Counted from the first letter of the stretch, positions 1 through 8,989 are shown. The stretch: 64,000 bases of DNA from Streptomyces sp. SAI-135 (GCF_029893805.1 NZ_JARXYP010000002.1:4898001-4962000); one strand, 5' to 3'. Notes: a model not told the origin generated them from the letters alone. Made by a program: numbers and translations.

Positions 1-40
1 GCGGGCCCCAGCTGCGAAATTATGCGCGGCGGTGCCGGTG

Positions 41-244
41 TCAGGCGGGAACGATGTTCTCGGCCGTCGGGCCCTTCTGGCCCTGCGCGATCTCGAACGA
101 CACCTTCTGACCTTCCAGCAGCTCACGGAAGCCCTGGGCGGCGATGTTGGAGTAGTGGGCGAAGACGTCGGCGCCGCCGCCGTCCTGCTCGATGAAGCCG
201 AAGCCCTTTTCCGCGTTGAACCACTTCACGGTGCCAGTAGCCAT
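41..244 (-). CDS. CspA-family cold-shock protein
   Basis: A 67-residue single-domain cold-shock protein, an OB-fold single-strand nucleic-acid binder and RNA chaperone in the cytoplasm. It begins MATGTVKWFNAEKGFGFI and carries both RNA-binding motifs, KGFGFI (RNP1) and DVFAHY (RNP2-like), at the usual length for the family. The ATG at 244 is chosen because GAAGGAGA lies a few bases upstream; the reading frame stays open upstream, but that stretch is the leader. It stands alone on the minus strand. Family assignment is secure; which paralogue it is cannot be told. Confidence 0.95.
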   Translation of the reverse strand: MATGTVKWFNAEKGFGFIEQDGGGADVFAHYSNIAAQGFRELLEGQKVSFEIAQGQKGPTAENIVPA

Positions 245-613
245 GTCATATCTCCTTCGGAGGCGGTTTCGGAAATCACCCTGCGTGAATTCCGTGTCGC
301 CGTGCTGATTAGCCCGTCGGAAATGAACCTTTTGGCAACCACACCTGCAACTGAGATCGACAGTAGCACGCTGCGATCGGCCGTGCGCGGGTGATGATTT
401 GGCGTGGGTCGGCGTTTCCAGGAATACTCGCCGGACCCCTGCCCTATATCTCATTCGGTGGGCACAGATATTGCGATGCCCGGGGTGCGGCCTACCTCCC
501 GCGCCGGCCGCCCGCACCCCTGTGACCTCCGGTGACGGCGGATCCGCGGTCGTCGCCGGCGTGGCGGACGGCGCCGCCCCGCACGCGCCGGAAGTGCGCC
601 GACACGACGAATG
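245..613. other. Intergenic region with csp leader
   Basis: About 370 bases without a convincing gene. On the minus strand it should hold the promoter and 5' leader of the cold-shock gene. A weak -10-like TACTGT lies on the minus strand at 360-365, which would give a leader of about 110 nt; no good -35 is seen. Long leaders are typical of csp mRNAs, but this is inference. Confidence 0.3.
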
Positions 614-1282
614 TCACATCCCCTCGTGGCCCGCCCCGCCGGTCAGCTCCTCCAGTTCGGCGGCGTAGAAGAGCGCGGGGTCGAACCCCATCCCGGTGAA
701 GTGGCCGGCGAGCTCCAGGGACAGGGTGCCGTGCAGCCGGGTCCAGAAGGTCAGGGCCCGGTGGAGGGTCGCGGCGGGGGCGGGGTGGTCGCCCGCCCAG
801 TCCCGGTGTTCTTCGAGGTGGGCGGCGAACGGCGTCACCGGCCCGCCCGACGGCTGCCCGGCGATGGCGTCCAGGATGGCCGCCATGACCTCGGACGCGA
901 TCGCGGTGATGTCGTCCGGCGCGTGATAGCCGGGGACCGGTGTGCCGAAGAGGAGGAAGTAGCGCTGGGGGTCCTCCAGGGCCCAGGTCCGCAGGGCGCC
1001 CGCCAGTGCGCTGACGTCGGCGCCGGGCCGGGCGGCGGTGGCGCGGAAGGTGTCGGCGAGGCTGCGGTACGCGTCCCTGATGAGTTCGGTGATCAGCTCG
1101 TCGCGCCCCGCGTAGTACCGGTACAGGGCGGGTCCGCTCATGCCGAGCCGCTTGGCGATCGCGTTGAGGGAGAGCGCCGACGCGCCGGCCGTGGCGATCT
1201 GCTCCCACGCGTGCGCCTTGATCTCCGTGCGCACCTGGGCGCGGTAGCGCTCGCGCGGGGTCTTCGCTTCCGGATTCACCAT
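614..1282 (-). CDS. TetR-family transcriptional regulator
   Basis: A 222-residue TetR-type repressor. The N-terminal helix-turn-helix is clear: IATAGASALSLNAIAKRLGM followed by SGPALYRYYAGRDELI, roughly residues 28-65. The rest is an all-helical ligand-binding domain of the TetR_C_13/WHG kind. It is divergent from an MDR oxidoreductase gene whose promoter carries matching inverted repeats, so it probably represses that gene and itself. The ligand is unknown. Confidence 0.92.
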   Translation of the reverse strand: MVNPEAKTPRERYRAQVRTEIKAHAWEQIATAGASALSLNAIAKRLGMSGPALYRYYAGRDELITELIRDAYRSLADTFRATAARPGADVSALAGALRTWALEDPQRYFLLFGTPVPGYHAPDDITAIASEVMAAILDAIAGQPSGGPVTPFAAHLEEHRDWAGDHPAPAATLHRALTFWTRLHGTLSLELAGHFTGMGFDPALFYAAELEELTGGAGHEGM

Positions 1283-1299
1283 GGTTAGAGGGTATCACT

Positions 1300-1338
1300 G
1301 AAGTTATTGACACTTCCGTACTCTGTAGTTATAACTTC
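1300..1338 (+). promoter_or_regulatory. Divergent promoter with TetR-type operator
   Basis: A near-consensus promoter reads toward the oxidoreductase: TTGACA at 1307-1312, a 17-bp spacer and TATAAC at 1330-1335. It is bracketed by a perfect inverted repeat, GAAGTTAT (1300-1307) and ATAACTTC (1331-1338), and the -10 sits in the perfect palindrome AGTTATAACT (1327-1336). A second GAAGT/ACTTC pair lies at 1300-1304 and 1312-1316. This is the expected target of the adjacent TetR protein; binding is inferred. Confidence 0.7.
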
Positions 1339-1396
1339 TAACGAAAGCGAAGGCGCATAACAACGCCGGCAGTCAATCGTCTGTGTGGAGGTCGTC

Positions 1397-2431
1397 ATGA
1401 ACACCGAAGGACTCGTCGAGGTCGTCCTGCCGGGGAAGGTCGAGCCCGAGGGGCTGCAGATCCGGCACGGAGCGGTGCCCGCCGCGGGCCCCGGCCAGGT
1501 CGTGATCCGGATGGAGGCGACCGGCGTCTCCTTCGCCGAGCAGCAGATGCGCCGCGGCCGCTACTACGACCAGCCGCCGTTCCCCTTCGTCCCCGGCTAC
1601 GACCTCGTCGGCACGGTGCTCGCGACGGGTGAGGGCGTCGACCCGCACCTGGCCGGCACCCGCGTCGCCGCCCTGGTCAAGGTCGGCGGCTGGGCCAGCC
1701 ACGTCCTCGTCGACGCGGCGGACGTGGTGCCGGTGCCCGACGGCATCGGCGCCGCGGAGGCCGAGACCCTCGTCGTCAACGGCATCACCGCCTGGCAGAT
1801 GCTGCACCGCAAGGCCCGCGTCCGCGCCGGGCAGACGGTCGTCGTGCACGGCGCCAACGGCGGCGTCGGCTCGGTCCTGGTCCAGCTCGCCCGGGCCGCG
1901 GGCGCCCACGTGATCGGTACGGCCTCCCCCCGCCACCACGACGCCCTGCGGGAGAAGGGCGTCGTGCCCGTCGACTACCGCGCCGACGACCTCGCCGCCC
2001 GGATCCGCGCACTCGCCCCGCGCGAGGGCGTCCATGCCGTCTTCGACCACGTCGGCGGCCGCGGCATCGTCGACTCCTGGCGCCTGATCGCCCCCGGCGG
2101 CACGCTCGTCTCGTACGGCAGCGCCGCCACCCGTGACGCCGAGGGCTCCCGGCAGTGGCCCGTGCTGAAGCTCCTGGGCCGGGTGTGGCTGTGGAACGCG
2201 CTGCCCAACCGCCGCCGCGCCTTCTTCTACAACGTGTGGGCCGGGCGCGCCCTGGCCAAGAACCGCTTCCGGGCCCGCCTGCGCGCCGACCTCACCGAGG
2301 TCTTCGCCGCCCTCCAGCGCGGCGAGGTCACCGCCCAGATCGCCGCCCGGCTGCCGCTCGCCCGCGCCGCCGAGGCCCTGCGGCTGGCCGAGTCCGGGAC
2401 CGTCGCCGGAAAGGTCGTCCTCAACCCGTAG
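1397..2431 (+). CDS. MDR-family zinc-independent (quinone-type) oxidoreductase
   Basis: A 344-residue NADPH-dependent medium-chain reductase of the quinone oxidoreductase type. It shows the GroES-like N domain (GVSFAEQQMRRGRY, FPFVPGYDLVGTV) and a Rossmann nucleotide-binding motif VHGANGGVGSVLVQLARAAG near residue 150. The structural and catalytic zinc cysteines of alcohol dehydrogenases are absent. ATG 1397 is chosen over GTG 1385 because GTGGAGG sits just before it. It is likely controlled by the divergent TetR gene, for example in response to an electrophile or quinone (inference). Confidence 0.9.
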   Translation: MNTEGLVEVVLPGKVEPEGLQIRHGAVPAAGPGQVVIRMEATGVSFAEQQMRRGRYYDQPPFPFVPGYDLVGTVLATGEGVDPHLAGTRVAALVKVGGWASHVLVDAADVVPVPDGIGAAEAETLVVNGITAWQMLHRKARVRAGQTVVVHGANGGVGSVLVQLARAAGAHVIGTASPRHHDALREKGVVPVDYRADDLAARIRALAPREGVHAVFDHVGGRGIVDSWRLIAPGGTLVSYGSAATRDAEGSRQWPVLKLLGRVWLWNALPNRRRAFFYNVWAGRALAKNRFRARLRADLTEVFAALQRGEVTAQIAARLPLARAAEALRLAESGTVAGKVVLNP

Positions 2432-2588
2432 CGAGCGGACAGCCGTCGACGCGGACGCTCGCCACCCCGACGACCCCCGCCACCACCCTCGGCATCACCT
2501 CCACGGACCGGGAACCGAGGGCCCGTGACACGCCCCCGGACGGCCCATACCGCTCATGTGCGACCTCTCGGGTCATACCGTACCGAAT

Positions 2589-3650
2589 ATGATGAGATTT
2601 CATATCTCCCACCTGGCATGCCTCGCGGCGATCATCGGGGCGGTGTTCGGGGCCGCCCCGCCCGTCGCCGCCCACCAGATGACCCACGTGGTCTTTCCCG
2701 GACAGTCGATCCAGCGGGCGGTGGACGCCGCCGAACCCGGTGACACCGTCCTGGTGACCCCCGGCACCTATCGCGAGAGCGTCAAGGTGAGCACGCCCGG
2801 GATCACCCTGAGCGGCACGGGCCGCGAGACCGTCATCGAGCCGGCCACGACGAAGGCCGGCAGCCCCTGCGCCGAGGCCGGCAACGGCATCTGTGTGATC
2901 GGGACGAAGGACCACGACGTCGAGGGCGTCACCGTCGCCTCCCTCACCGTCACCGGGTTCACCGGCAGCGGCGTGTTCGCCATGGCCACCGACGGGCTCA
3001 CCGTGCGGAACGTGACCGCGGTGCGCAACGGGGTGTGGGGCATCGCCCAGGAGCGTTCGGTGCGCGGGGTGTTCCGGAAGAACACCGCCCGGGACAACGG
3101 CGACGCCGGCCTGTTCCTCGCCAACACCGTCAAGGAGGAGGCGGGCGCCGCGGACACCCGGGGGACGGTGGTCGAGCACAACCGCCTGGAGGGCAACCGG
3201 ATCGGCATCACCGTCCGGCGCCTGCGGAACCTCACCGTCGCGGGCAACCACCTCACCGGCAACTGCGCGGGCGTCTTCGTCGTGGGCGACGAGAACAAGC
3301 CGCGGGCCGGCGCGCTGACCGTGCGGGACAACACCGTCGTGAAGAACAACAAGTCCTGCCCCAAGACCGCGCGGCTCGACGCGCTCCAGGGTTCCGGCAT
3401 CGTGCTGACCGGCGCCGAGGACACCCTGGTGACGCAGAACCGCGTCATCGGCAACACCGGCAACTCGCCGCTGTCGGGCGGCATCGTCCTGTTCAAGAGC
3501 TTCGTGGGCACCACCAGCGAGCGGAACCGGATCACCGACAACACGCTGGAGGGCAACGCCCCCGCCGACATCGTCAACACGGACGCCGGCAAGGACAACA
3601 CCTTCGAACACAACGTCTGCCGGGCCTCCAAGCCCGCGGGGATGTGCTGA
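2589..3650 (+). CDS. Secreted right-handed parallel beta-helix protein
   Basis: About 353 residues. The N-terminus MMRFHISHLACLAAIIG...PPVAA is a signal peptide. The rest is a NosD/pectate-lyase-like beta-helix: an opening motif FPGQSIQRAVDAAEPGDTV followed by many short turns with Asn ladders (VEHNRL, VAGNHLTGN, VRDNTV, VTQNRV). A C-terminal disulfide (VCRASKPAGMC) is possible. Start choice is uncertain: no good ribosome site precedes ATG 2589 or 2592, and a further in-frame start lies at 2556. Substrate unknown; probably binds or cleaves cell-wall or environmental polysaccharide. Confidence 0.82.
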   Translation: MMRFHISHLACLAAIIGAVFGAAPPVAAHQMTHVVFPGQSIQRAVDAAEPGDTVLVTPGTYRESVKVSTPGITLSGTGRETVIEPATTKAGSPCAEAGNGICVIGTKDHDVEGVTVASLTVTGFTGSGVFAMATDGLTVRNVTAVRNGVWGIAQERSVRGVFRKNTARDNGDAGLFLANTVKEEAGAADTRGTVVEHNRLEGNRIGITVRRLRNLTVAGNHLTGNCAGVFVVGDENKPRAGALTVRDNTVVKNNKSCPKTARLDALQGSGIVLTGAEDTLVTQNRVIGNTGNSPLSGGIVLFKSFVGTTSERNRITDNTLEGNAPADIVNTDAGKDNTFEHNVCRASKPAGMC

Positions 3651-3692
3651 CCGGCCATGGTCACCCAGGAACTCGACGAAGAAAGGCGGCCC

Positions 3693-4721
3693 ATGACGAC
3701 CGCTCAGACCGCTCCGCCGCCGTCCATGCGGCTCCGGGAGCTGGTGTTCGGCGCGGCCTGCGCGGCCGCCCTGCGCGCGGCCGCCCGGCTGGGCGTCGCC
3801 GACGCCCTCGAGGACGGCCCGACGGCCGTGGAGGACCTCGCGGCCGCGGTGAAGACCGAGCCCGGGACCCTGCGACGGCTCCTGCGCGCCCTGTCCTGCC
3901 ACGGCATCTTCACCGAGCAGCCGGACGGGAGGTTCGCGCACACCGACATGTCCCGGCTGCTGCGCGAGGACGACCCGAACAGCCTGCGCGCCATCGCGCT
4001 GTGGTGCACCGAGCCGTGGACCTGGGCCGCGTGGCCGATGCTGGACGAGGCGGTGCGCTCCGGCCGCAACGTCGTGGAGGACCTCTACGGCAAGGAGTTC
4101 TTCCAGTACCTCAACGAGGACGCCCCGGAGTCGGCGGACGTCTTCAACCGCGCCATGACGACCTCCAGCGTGCAGTCCGCACGGGACGTCGCGCAGTTCC
4201 TGGACCTGTCGGGATGCGGGTCGGTCGCCGACATCGGCGGTGGCCAGGGGCATGTGGTGGCGAGCCTGCTGGAGAAGTACCCGGCGCTCCACGGCACCCT
4301 GCTCGACCTGCCGCGCGTCGTGGAGAACGCCGACCCCCGGCTGCGTCCGGGAGGCGCGCTCGCGGACCGGATGCGCCTGGTGCCCGGCGACTGCCGCGTC
4401 GCCGTCCCGGTCAAGGCCGACGTGTACGTCATCAAGAACATCCTGGAGTGGGACGACGACAGCACGTCCCGCACCCTGCGCAACGTCATCGAGGCGGGCG
4501 GCCCCGGAGCGCGGGTCGTGGTCATCGAGAACCTCGTCGACGACTCGCCCTCGATGCGGTTCAGCACCGCCATGGACCTGCTGCTGCTCCTCAACGTCGG
4601 AGGGGCCAAGCACACCACCGAGAGCCTGACCGGCAGGCTGACGGAGGCGGGCCTGGTCATCGAGGACGTCCGCCCGGTCAACCCCTATCTGCACGCGTTC
4701 GACTGCACCGTCCCCGCCTGA
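3693..4721 (+). CDS. SAM-dependent O-methyltransferase (polyketide type)
   Basis: A 342-residue class I methyltransferase of the actinobacterial O-methyltransferase/acetylserotonin type. An N-terminal winged-helix dimerisation domain (about residues 10-100) precedes the SAM site VADIGGGQGHVVASLLEKYP near residue 180; LPRVVENA and the IKNILEWDD motif follow. GAAAGG before ATG 3693 decides the start over ATG 3657. It lies convergent to the end of the spore-pigment cluster, so it may O-methylate the pigment, though its opposite orientation leaves this open. Confidence 0.88.
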   Translation: MTTAQTAPPPSMRLRELVFGAACAAALRAAARLGVADALEDGPTAVEDLAAAVKTEPGTLRRLLRALSCHGIFTEQPDGRFAHTDMSRLLREDDPNSLRAIALWCTEPWTWAAWPMLDEAVRSGRNVVEDLYGKEFFQYLNEDAPESADVFNRAMTTSSVQSARDVAQFLDLSGCGSVADIGGGQGHVVASLLEKYPALHGTLLDLPRVVENADPRLRPGGALADRMRLVPGDCRVAVPVKADVYVIKNILEWDDDSTSRTLRNVIEAGGPGARVVVIENLVDDSPSMRFSTAMDLLLLLNVGGAKHTTESLTGRLTEAGLVIEDVRPVNPYLHAFDCTVPA

Positions 4722-4750
4722 CCGGGGCGCGGTCGCGCGGACAGCCGCGC

Positions 4751-4777
4751 GCCGGGCACGTGGTCCACGTGCCCGGC
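4751..4777. terminator. Bidirectional hairpin between convergent genes
   Basis: A perfect 12-bp inverted repeat (GCCGGGCACGTG at 4751-4762, CACGTGCCCGGC at 4766-4777) with a 3-nt loop separates the methyltransferase from the convergent spore-pigment operon. There is no T tract; it probably stops transcription in both directions. Confidence 0.6.
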
Positions 4778-4809
4778 GAGCAGCGGTCGTACGGCGGGCG
4801 TACGGCGGT

Positions 4810-5142
4810 TCAGGAGGCGGTGTCGCGTTCCCAGCGGTAGAAGCACCGCGCCATCGCGTCCTTCGGCGACCGCCAGGTCGCCGGGTCGTACGCGCTGACG
4901 TACGCCGCGAGGCGCTCGCTGACGTCCCGGAACTCGGGGTGTCCGGCCGCCTTCGCGATGGCGGGGCCGGGGTCCTGCTCCGACTCGATGAGGTGCAGGT
5001 ACACGTCGTCGAACTGGAAGAGGCTGCGCCGGGCGACCCCCACGAGGTGCGGAAGTTCGCCGCGGTCCGACTCCTCGAACACCTTGGCGATGTCCAGGGC
5101 CGACTCCGGGGCCATGCGGGCGACGATCAGGGTCTGGTGCAT
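4810..5142 (-). CDS. TcmI-family polyketide cyclase (WhiE-VII-like)
   Basis: A 110-residue ferredoxin-like-fold cyclase of the TcmI family, beginning MHQTLIVARMAPESALDIAK and containing the typical SDRGELPHLVGVARRSLFQF stretch. In type II PKS systems these proteins close a later ring of the aromatic product. ATG 5142 has GGAGG at better spacing than ATG 5148. It is the last gene of the minus-strand pigment operon and corresponds by order to whiE ORFVII of S. coelicolor. Confidence 0.9.
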   Translation of the reverse strand: MHQTLIVARMAPESALDIAKVFEESDRGELPHLVGVARRSLFQFDDVYLHLIESEQDPGPAIAKAAGHPEFRDVSERLAAYVSAYDPATWRSPKDAMARCFYRWERDTAS

Positions 5143-5162
5143 CGTCATGTCCTCCGTCCCGC

Positions 5163-5642
5163 TCAGTCGGACATCATCTGCACGGGCCGGCGCTCTTCGG
5201 CGGCCTGCTCGATGCGGTCCCGGATCAGTGCCATCTGGACCTTGGAGTTCCGGTTGATGTTGTCCGTCATCCAGGCGTCGTCGACCGGGGCGTCCGGGCG
5301 CATCGCGAAGTCCTGCGTCCACACCATCCGGGTGCCCTCGGGGACCTTCTCGTACTGCCACACGATGTTCATGTAGGCGAAGGGCCCGGTCTCGACCCGG
5401 CGGGCCCGCACGGTGAGCGTGTCGGGGTCCGGCTCCCGCTCCGAGACCCAGCTCCACACCTTGCCGTCCTGGTCGGGGTGCATGGTGAGCCGGAACGTGG
5501 TCCTGTTGCCCTCCCGGGACAGGATCTCGGCGGAGGCGTACTCGCTGAACAGCCGCGGCCAGCTCTCGACGTCGTTGGTCATCTCCCAGACCAGGTCCAG
5601 CGGCGCCGCGATGGTGACCTCGTTCTGCGTGTGTCCGCTCAT
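5163..5642 (-). CDS. Polyketide aromatase/cyclase, SRPBCC fold (WhiE-VI-like)
   Basis: A 159-residue single-domain START/Bet v1-like aromatase/cyclase. It opens with HTQNEVTIAAPLDLVWEMTN and shows WPRLFSEYASAEIL and the MNIVWQYEKVPEGTRM strand typical of WhiE-VI and TcmN-type first-ring aromatases. The start ATG lies two bases after the ACP stop, so the two are translationally coupled. It acts on the ACP-bound poly-beta-ketone to set first-ring cyclisation. Confidence 0.93.
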   Translation of the reverse strand: MSGHTQNEVTIAAPLDLVWEMTNDVESWPRLFSEYASAEILSREGNRTTFRLTMHPDQDGKVWSWVSEREPDPDTLTVRARRVETGPFAYMNIVWQYEKVPEGTRMVWTQDFAMRPDAPVDDAWMTDNINRNSKVQMALIRDRIEQAAEERRPVQMMSD

Positions 5643-5643
5643 G

Positions 5644-5901
5644 TCAGGCTCCTGCCAGCAGCGCGCTGTTGACGAGTTCGAGGAACTGCCGGGGGCTCTT
5701 GGACTTCTCCGCGTCGGGAGGCATCGGGGTGCCGTACCGGTTCTCCAGCTCGCCCACGATGCCGAGCAGACCGAGCGAGTCGAGGCCGAAGGTGTCGAAG
5801 CCGGAGTCGTCGCGCTGCCGCAGCTCGTCGGGGGCGACGGTGACTCCGGCGGCCTTCTTCATGAGCTCGGCCAGCTCTTCCACGGTGATGCGGTCACTCA
5901 T
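5644..5901 (-). CDS. Type II PKS acyl carrier protein (WhiE-V-like)
   Basis: An 85-residue ACP starting MSDRITVEELAELMKKAAGV. The phosphopantetheine serine is in FGLDSLGLLG near residue 42. GAGAGGAA precedes the ATG; a longer frame starting about 50 bases upstream is less likely. It tethers the growing polyketide for the adjacent KS-alpha/CLF heterodimer. Confidence 0.95.
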   Translation of the reverse strand: MSDRITVEELAELMKKAAGVTVAPDELRQRDDSGFDTFGLDSLGLLGIVGELENRYGTPMPPDAEKSKSPRQFLELVNSALLAGA

Positions 5902-5958
5902 GGGGTTCCTCTCCTTGGGTCGTGATGTGCGGTGGTGATGGGTGGTCACGAGGCCTCG

Positions 5959-7209
5959 CTAGGAGGCGCCGGCGGCACCGCGCCGTAGCACCAGCGCCGC
6001 GTTCGACCCCATGAGTCCCCGGCTGAGGACCAGCGCCGTGCGCACCTCGGCGGCTCGCGCGCGCACCGTGACGAGGTCGAGGTCGTGGCAGATGTCGAAG
6101 ACGTTGGGGGTGGGCGGGATCAGCCCGTGCTCCATCGCGAGCACCGCGGCGGCCACGTCCAGGACGGGAGCCGCGCCGTAGGCCCGGCCGACGGCGGTCT
6201 TCGGCGCCGTGACGGGCACCCGGGCGGCGTGCGCACCGAGGGCGTCCGCGATCGCCAGCGCCTCGGCACGGTCGGCCTCCGGGACCCCGAGGGCGTCGGC
6301 GAAGACCACGTCGATCTCCTCCGGCGCGCACCCCGCCTCGTCCAGGGCGCCCCGGATCGCCTGGGCCAGCCCCTGGCGGGACTCCTGCCAGCGGGAGGCG
6401 CCGGTGAAGGTCGCCGCGTGTCCGGCCAGGGTGGCCCGTACCGGCACGCCCCGATCCCGGGCCGCGCCCTCGGCCTCCACGACGAGCATGGCCCCGCCCT
6501 CGGCCGGCACGAACCCGCAGGCCGCGGAGGTGAACGGGCGGTAGGCACGGTCCGGTTCGGCGACCGTGCTCAGCTCCTCGTAACCGAGCTGGCAGACCAT
6601 CGAGTAGGGGGCCAGCGGGGCCTCGGTCGCGCCCGCCACCATCACGTCGGTGCCGCGCCGCACCGCCCGCGCCGCGTGCGCCAGGGCGTCCAGACCGCCG
6701 GCCTCGTCGGAGGCGACCACCCCGCAGGGGCCCTTGAGGCCGCGCCGGATGGAGATCTGGCCGGTGCTGGCGGCGTAGAACCAGGCGATGGACTGGTACG
6801 GCCCGACGAACCGGCTGCCCTTGCCCCACAGTTGCTGGAGCTCGCGCTGGCCGAACTCGCCGCCGCCGGAACCGGCCGCGGTGACCACGCCCACCGAGAA
6901 CGGCGCGGCGTCGGTGTCGGACCGGCCGAGCCCGGCGTCGTCAAGGGCCAGGTCGGCCGCGGCCATCGCGAAGTGCGTGAAGCGGTCGGTCTGGACGAGG
7001 TAGCGCTCCTCGATCGCGGACGGCGGATCGAAGTCCCGGATCTGCCCGGCGACCCGCAGCGGCAGGTGCTCGCACCCGTCACGGGTGATCCGGTCCAGGA
7101 CCGCGACGCCCTCCATGGTGGCCTTCCAGAAGGCCTCGGTGTTGGTTCCGTTGGGCGCGACCACGCCGATTCCGGTGACGGCCGCGCGTCGGGGCTGCGG
7201 TGCGCTCAT
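5959..7209 (-). CDS. Ketosynthase chain-length factor, KS-beta (WhiE-IV-like)
   Basis: A 416-residue thiolase-fold ketosynthase homologue. The active-site cysteine of a true KS is missing: the equivalent stretch reads GVVASDEAGGLDALAHAARA, as in chain-length factors. It pairs with the KS-alpha encoded just upstream, which it overlaps by ATGA, and sets polyketide length. Position and sequence fit whiE ORFIV. Confidence 0.95.
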   Translation of the reverse strand: MSAPQPRRAAVTGIGVVAPNGTNTEAFWKATMEGVAVLDRITRDGCEHLPLRVAGQIRDFDPPSAIEERYLVQTDRFTHFAMAAADLALDDAGLGRSDTDAAPFSVGVVTAAGSGGGEFGQRELQQLWGKGSRFVGPYQSIAWFYAASTGQISIRRGLKGPCGVVASDEAGGLDALAHAARAVRRGTDVMVAGATEAPLAPYSMVCQLGYEELSTVAEPDRAYRPFTSAACGFVPAEGGAMLVVEAEGAARDRGVPVRATLAGHAATFTGASRWQESRQGLAQAIRGALDEAGCAPEEIDVVFADALGVPEADRAEALAIADALGAHAARVPVTAPKTAVGRAYGAAPVLDVAAAVLAMEHGLIPPTPNVFDICHDLDLVTVRARAAEVRTALVLSRGLMGSNAALVLRRGAAGAS

Positions 7210-8474
7210 TCGGTTCTCTCCCTCGGCAGGGTCATGATCACCGCGGACTGGAAGCCGCCGAACCCGCTGCCCACCGAGAGCACGCTGCGCAGCCTGCGCT
7301 CACGGGCGACCCGCGGCACGTAGTCCAGGTCGCACTCGGGGTCGGGTGTCTCGTAGTTGGCGGTGGGCGGGACCACCTGGTGGGCCAGGGCCAGCGTGCA
7401 GGCGACGACCTCGATCGCCCCGATCGCGCCGAGGGAGTGGCCCACCATGGACTTGATGGAACTCATGGGCGTGTCGTAGGCGTGTGCGCCCAGCGCCCGC
7501 TTGACCGCGGCCGTCTCGTGCCGGTCGTTCTGGACGGTGCCCGAGCCGTGCGCGTTGACGTAGTCGATCGCCGTGGCGTCGAGCCGGGCCTGGCCGAGGG
7601 CGTCCTCGATGGCGCGGGCCATCTCCAGGCCCTCACCGGTCAGACCGGTCATGTGGTAGGCGTTGCCGAAGGTGGCGTAGCCGCCTATCTCGCAGTACAC
7701 GTGCGCGCCGCGGGCCCGGGCGTGTTCCAGTTCCTCCAGGACGAGCACCGCGCCGCCCTCGCCCATGACGAACCCGTTGCGCCGGGCGTCGAAGGGACGG
7801 GAGGCGTGGGCGGGGTCGTCGTTGTTCGGGGAGGTGGCCTTGATGGCGTCGAAGCAGGCCATGGTGATCGGGGAGATCGGGGAGTCCGAGGCGCCCGCGA
7901 TGCACACGTCGGCCCGGCCCTCCTCGATCGTGTGGAAGGCGTACCCGACCGCGTCCAGTCCCGAGGTGCAGCCCGTGGAGACGGTCTGCACCGGCCCGCG
8001 GGCCTCGAACCGCTCCGCGACCGCCGAGGCGAGGGTGCTGGGCGCGAACGCCCGGTGCAGATGCGCGCCGGCCTGCGCGGGGTCCACGTCCCAGCGCTGC
8101 CCGCCATGGCTGACCAGGACGTAGTCGTGCTCCAGCCGGGTGGTTCCGCCGACCGCGGTGCCCAGCGAGACCCCGACCCGCCACGGGTTCTCCGCGGCGA
8201 GGTCGAGACCGGAGTCCCGTATCGCCTCCTCGCCGGCGACCAGGGCGAACTGGAGGTACCGGTCGCTCCGGGCGATCTGCTCCGCGTCCAGTCCGTGCGC
8301 CGCCGGGTCGAAGTCGCACTCGGCGGCGATCTGCGAACGCAGCCCGGACGGGTCGAAGAACGTGATGCCGCGGGTCGCCGTACGACCGCTGGTCAGCAGA
8401 TCCCAGAACGCCGGGACACCGATGCCGCCCGGGGCGACGATTCCTATGCCGGTGACCGCCACGCGCCTCCTCAT
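7206..8474 (-). CDS. Type II PKS ketosynthase KS-alpha (WhiE-III-like)
   Basis: A 422-residue ketosynthase. It starts MRRRVAVTGIGIVAPGGIGV and has the nucleophile motif VSTGCTSGLDAVGYA near residue 170 and catalytic histidines in NAHGSGTVQNDRHE and KSMVGHSLGAIGAIE. It catalyses decarboxylative condensation of malonyl-ACP. Four-base stop/start overlaps with both the cupin gene upstream and the CLF downstream show tight coupling. Confidence 0.96.
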   Translation of the reverse strand: MRRRVAVTGIGIVAPGGIGVPAFWDLLTSGRTATRGITFFDPSGLRSQIAAECDFDPAAHGLDAEQIARSDRYLQFALVAGEEAIRDSGLDLAAENPWRVGVSLGTAVGGTTRLEHDYVLVSHGGQRWDVDPAQAGAHLHRAFAPSTLASAVAERFEARGPVQTVSTGCTSGLDAVGYAFHTIEEGRADVCIAGASDSPISPITMACFDAIKATSPNNDDPAHASRPFDARRNGFVMGEGGAVLVLEELEHARARGAHVYCEIGGYATFGNAYHMTGLTGEGLEMARAIEDALGQARLDATAIDYVNAHGSGTVQNDRHETAAVKRALGAHAYDTPMSSIKSMVGHSLGAIGAIEVVACTLALAHQVVPPTANYETPDPECDLDYVPRVARERRLRSVLSVGSGFGGFQSAVIMTLPRERTE

Positions 8475-8923
8475 GAGCGCAACCCGGATCGTTCGGCCGC
8501 CCCGCCGGCGTGGACCGCCTCCGGGATCGGCATGCCGTCGGCGGTCTCGGTGTCGACGTGCCCGAGCGGCGGGCTCGGGGCCAGCGGGCCGAGGTGGAAG
8601 ACCATGCGGGCCTCCACGTTGCCGACGTTGCGGAAGCGGTGCCGCATGTGGGACGGGATCAGGAGCCCCTGCTCGGGCCGCAGTTCATGGGGCTCGCCGT
8701 CCAGGTCCACCTCGAGCTGCCCGCACACCACGTAGATGAACTCCTCGGAGTACGGGTGGTAGTGCTCGGCGATGCGGTCGCCGGGCTGCACGATGGCCAC
8801 GCCCATGAAACCGCTGGTGGAGCCGACCGTGGCGGGGGTGAGCATGGCGCGCAGATCGCCCCCGCGCCGGGTGTTGGGCTCGACCTCGCTGAGATCCACT
8901 ACTCCGGGATGACGTTTGATCAC
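8471..8923 (-). CDS. Cupin-domain protein (WhiE-II-like)
   Basis: A 150-residue cupin. Metal-binding motif 1 reads GDRIAEHYHPYSEEFIYVV and motif 2 is in GLLIPSHMRHRFRNVG. Cupins are fixed members of spore-pigment clusters (whiE ORFII, cur clusters) and probably assist cyclisation or oxidation. GTG 8923 is preceded by GGAGGAACGTC; the 3' end overlaps KS-alpha. Confidence 0.92.
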   Translation of the reverse strand: MIKRHPGVVDLSEVEPNTRRGGDLRAMLTPATVGSTSGFMGVAIVQPGDRIAEHYHPYSEEFIYVVCGQLEVDLDGEPHELRPEQGLLIPSHMRHRFRNVGNVEARMVFHLGPLAPSPPLGHVDTETADGMPIPEAVHAGGAAERSGLRS

Positions 8924-8989
8924 GACGTTCCTCCGAACATGTGCTGCATCGACATGAGGGCGTGGCCGGTCACGGCCCGAGCCGGTGGT

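Noticed and set aside
2421..4694. 757-codon minus-strand open frame
   Set aside because: It is antisense to the beta-helix and methyltransferase genes; residues are low-complexity Gly/Arg/Val/Asp, and no start or domain fits. A high-GC shadow.
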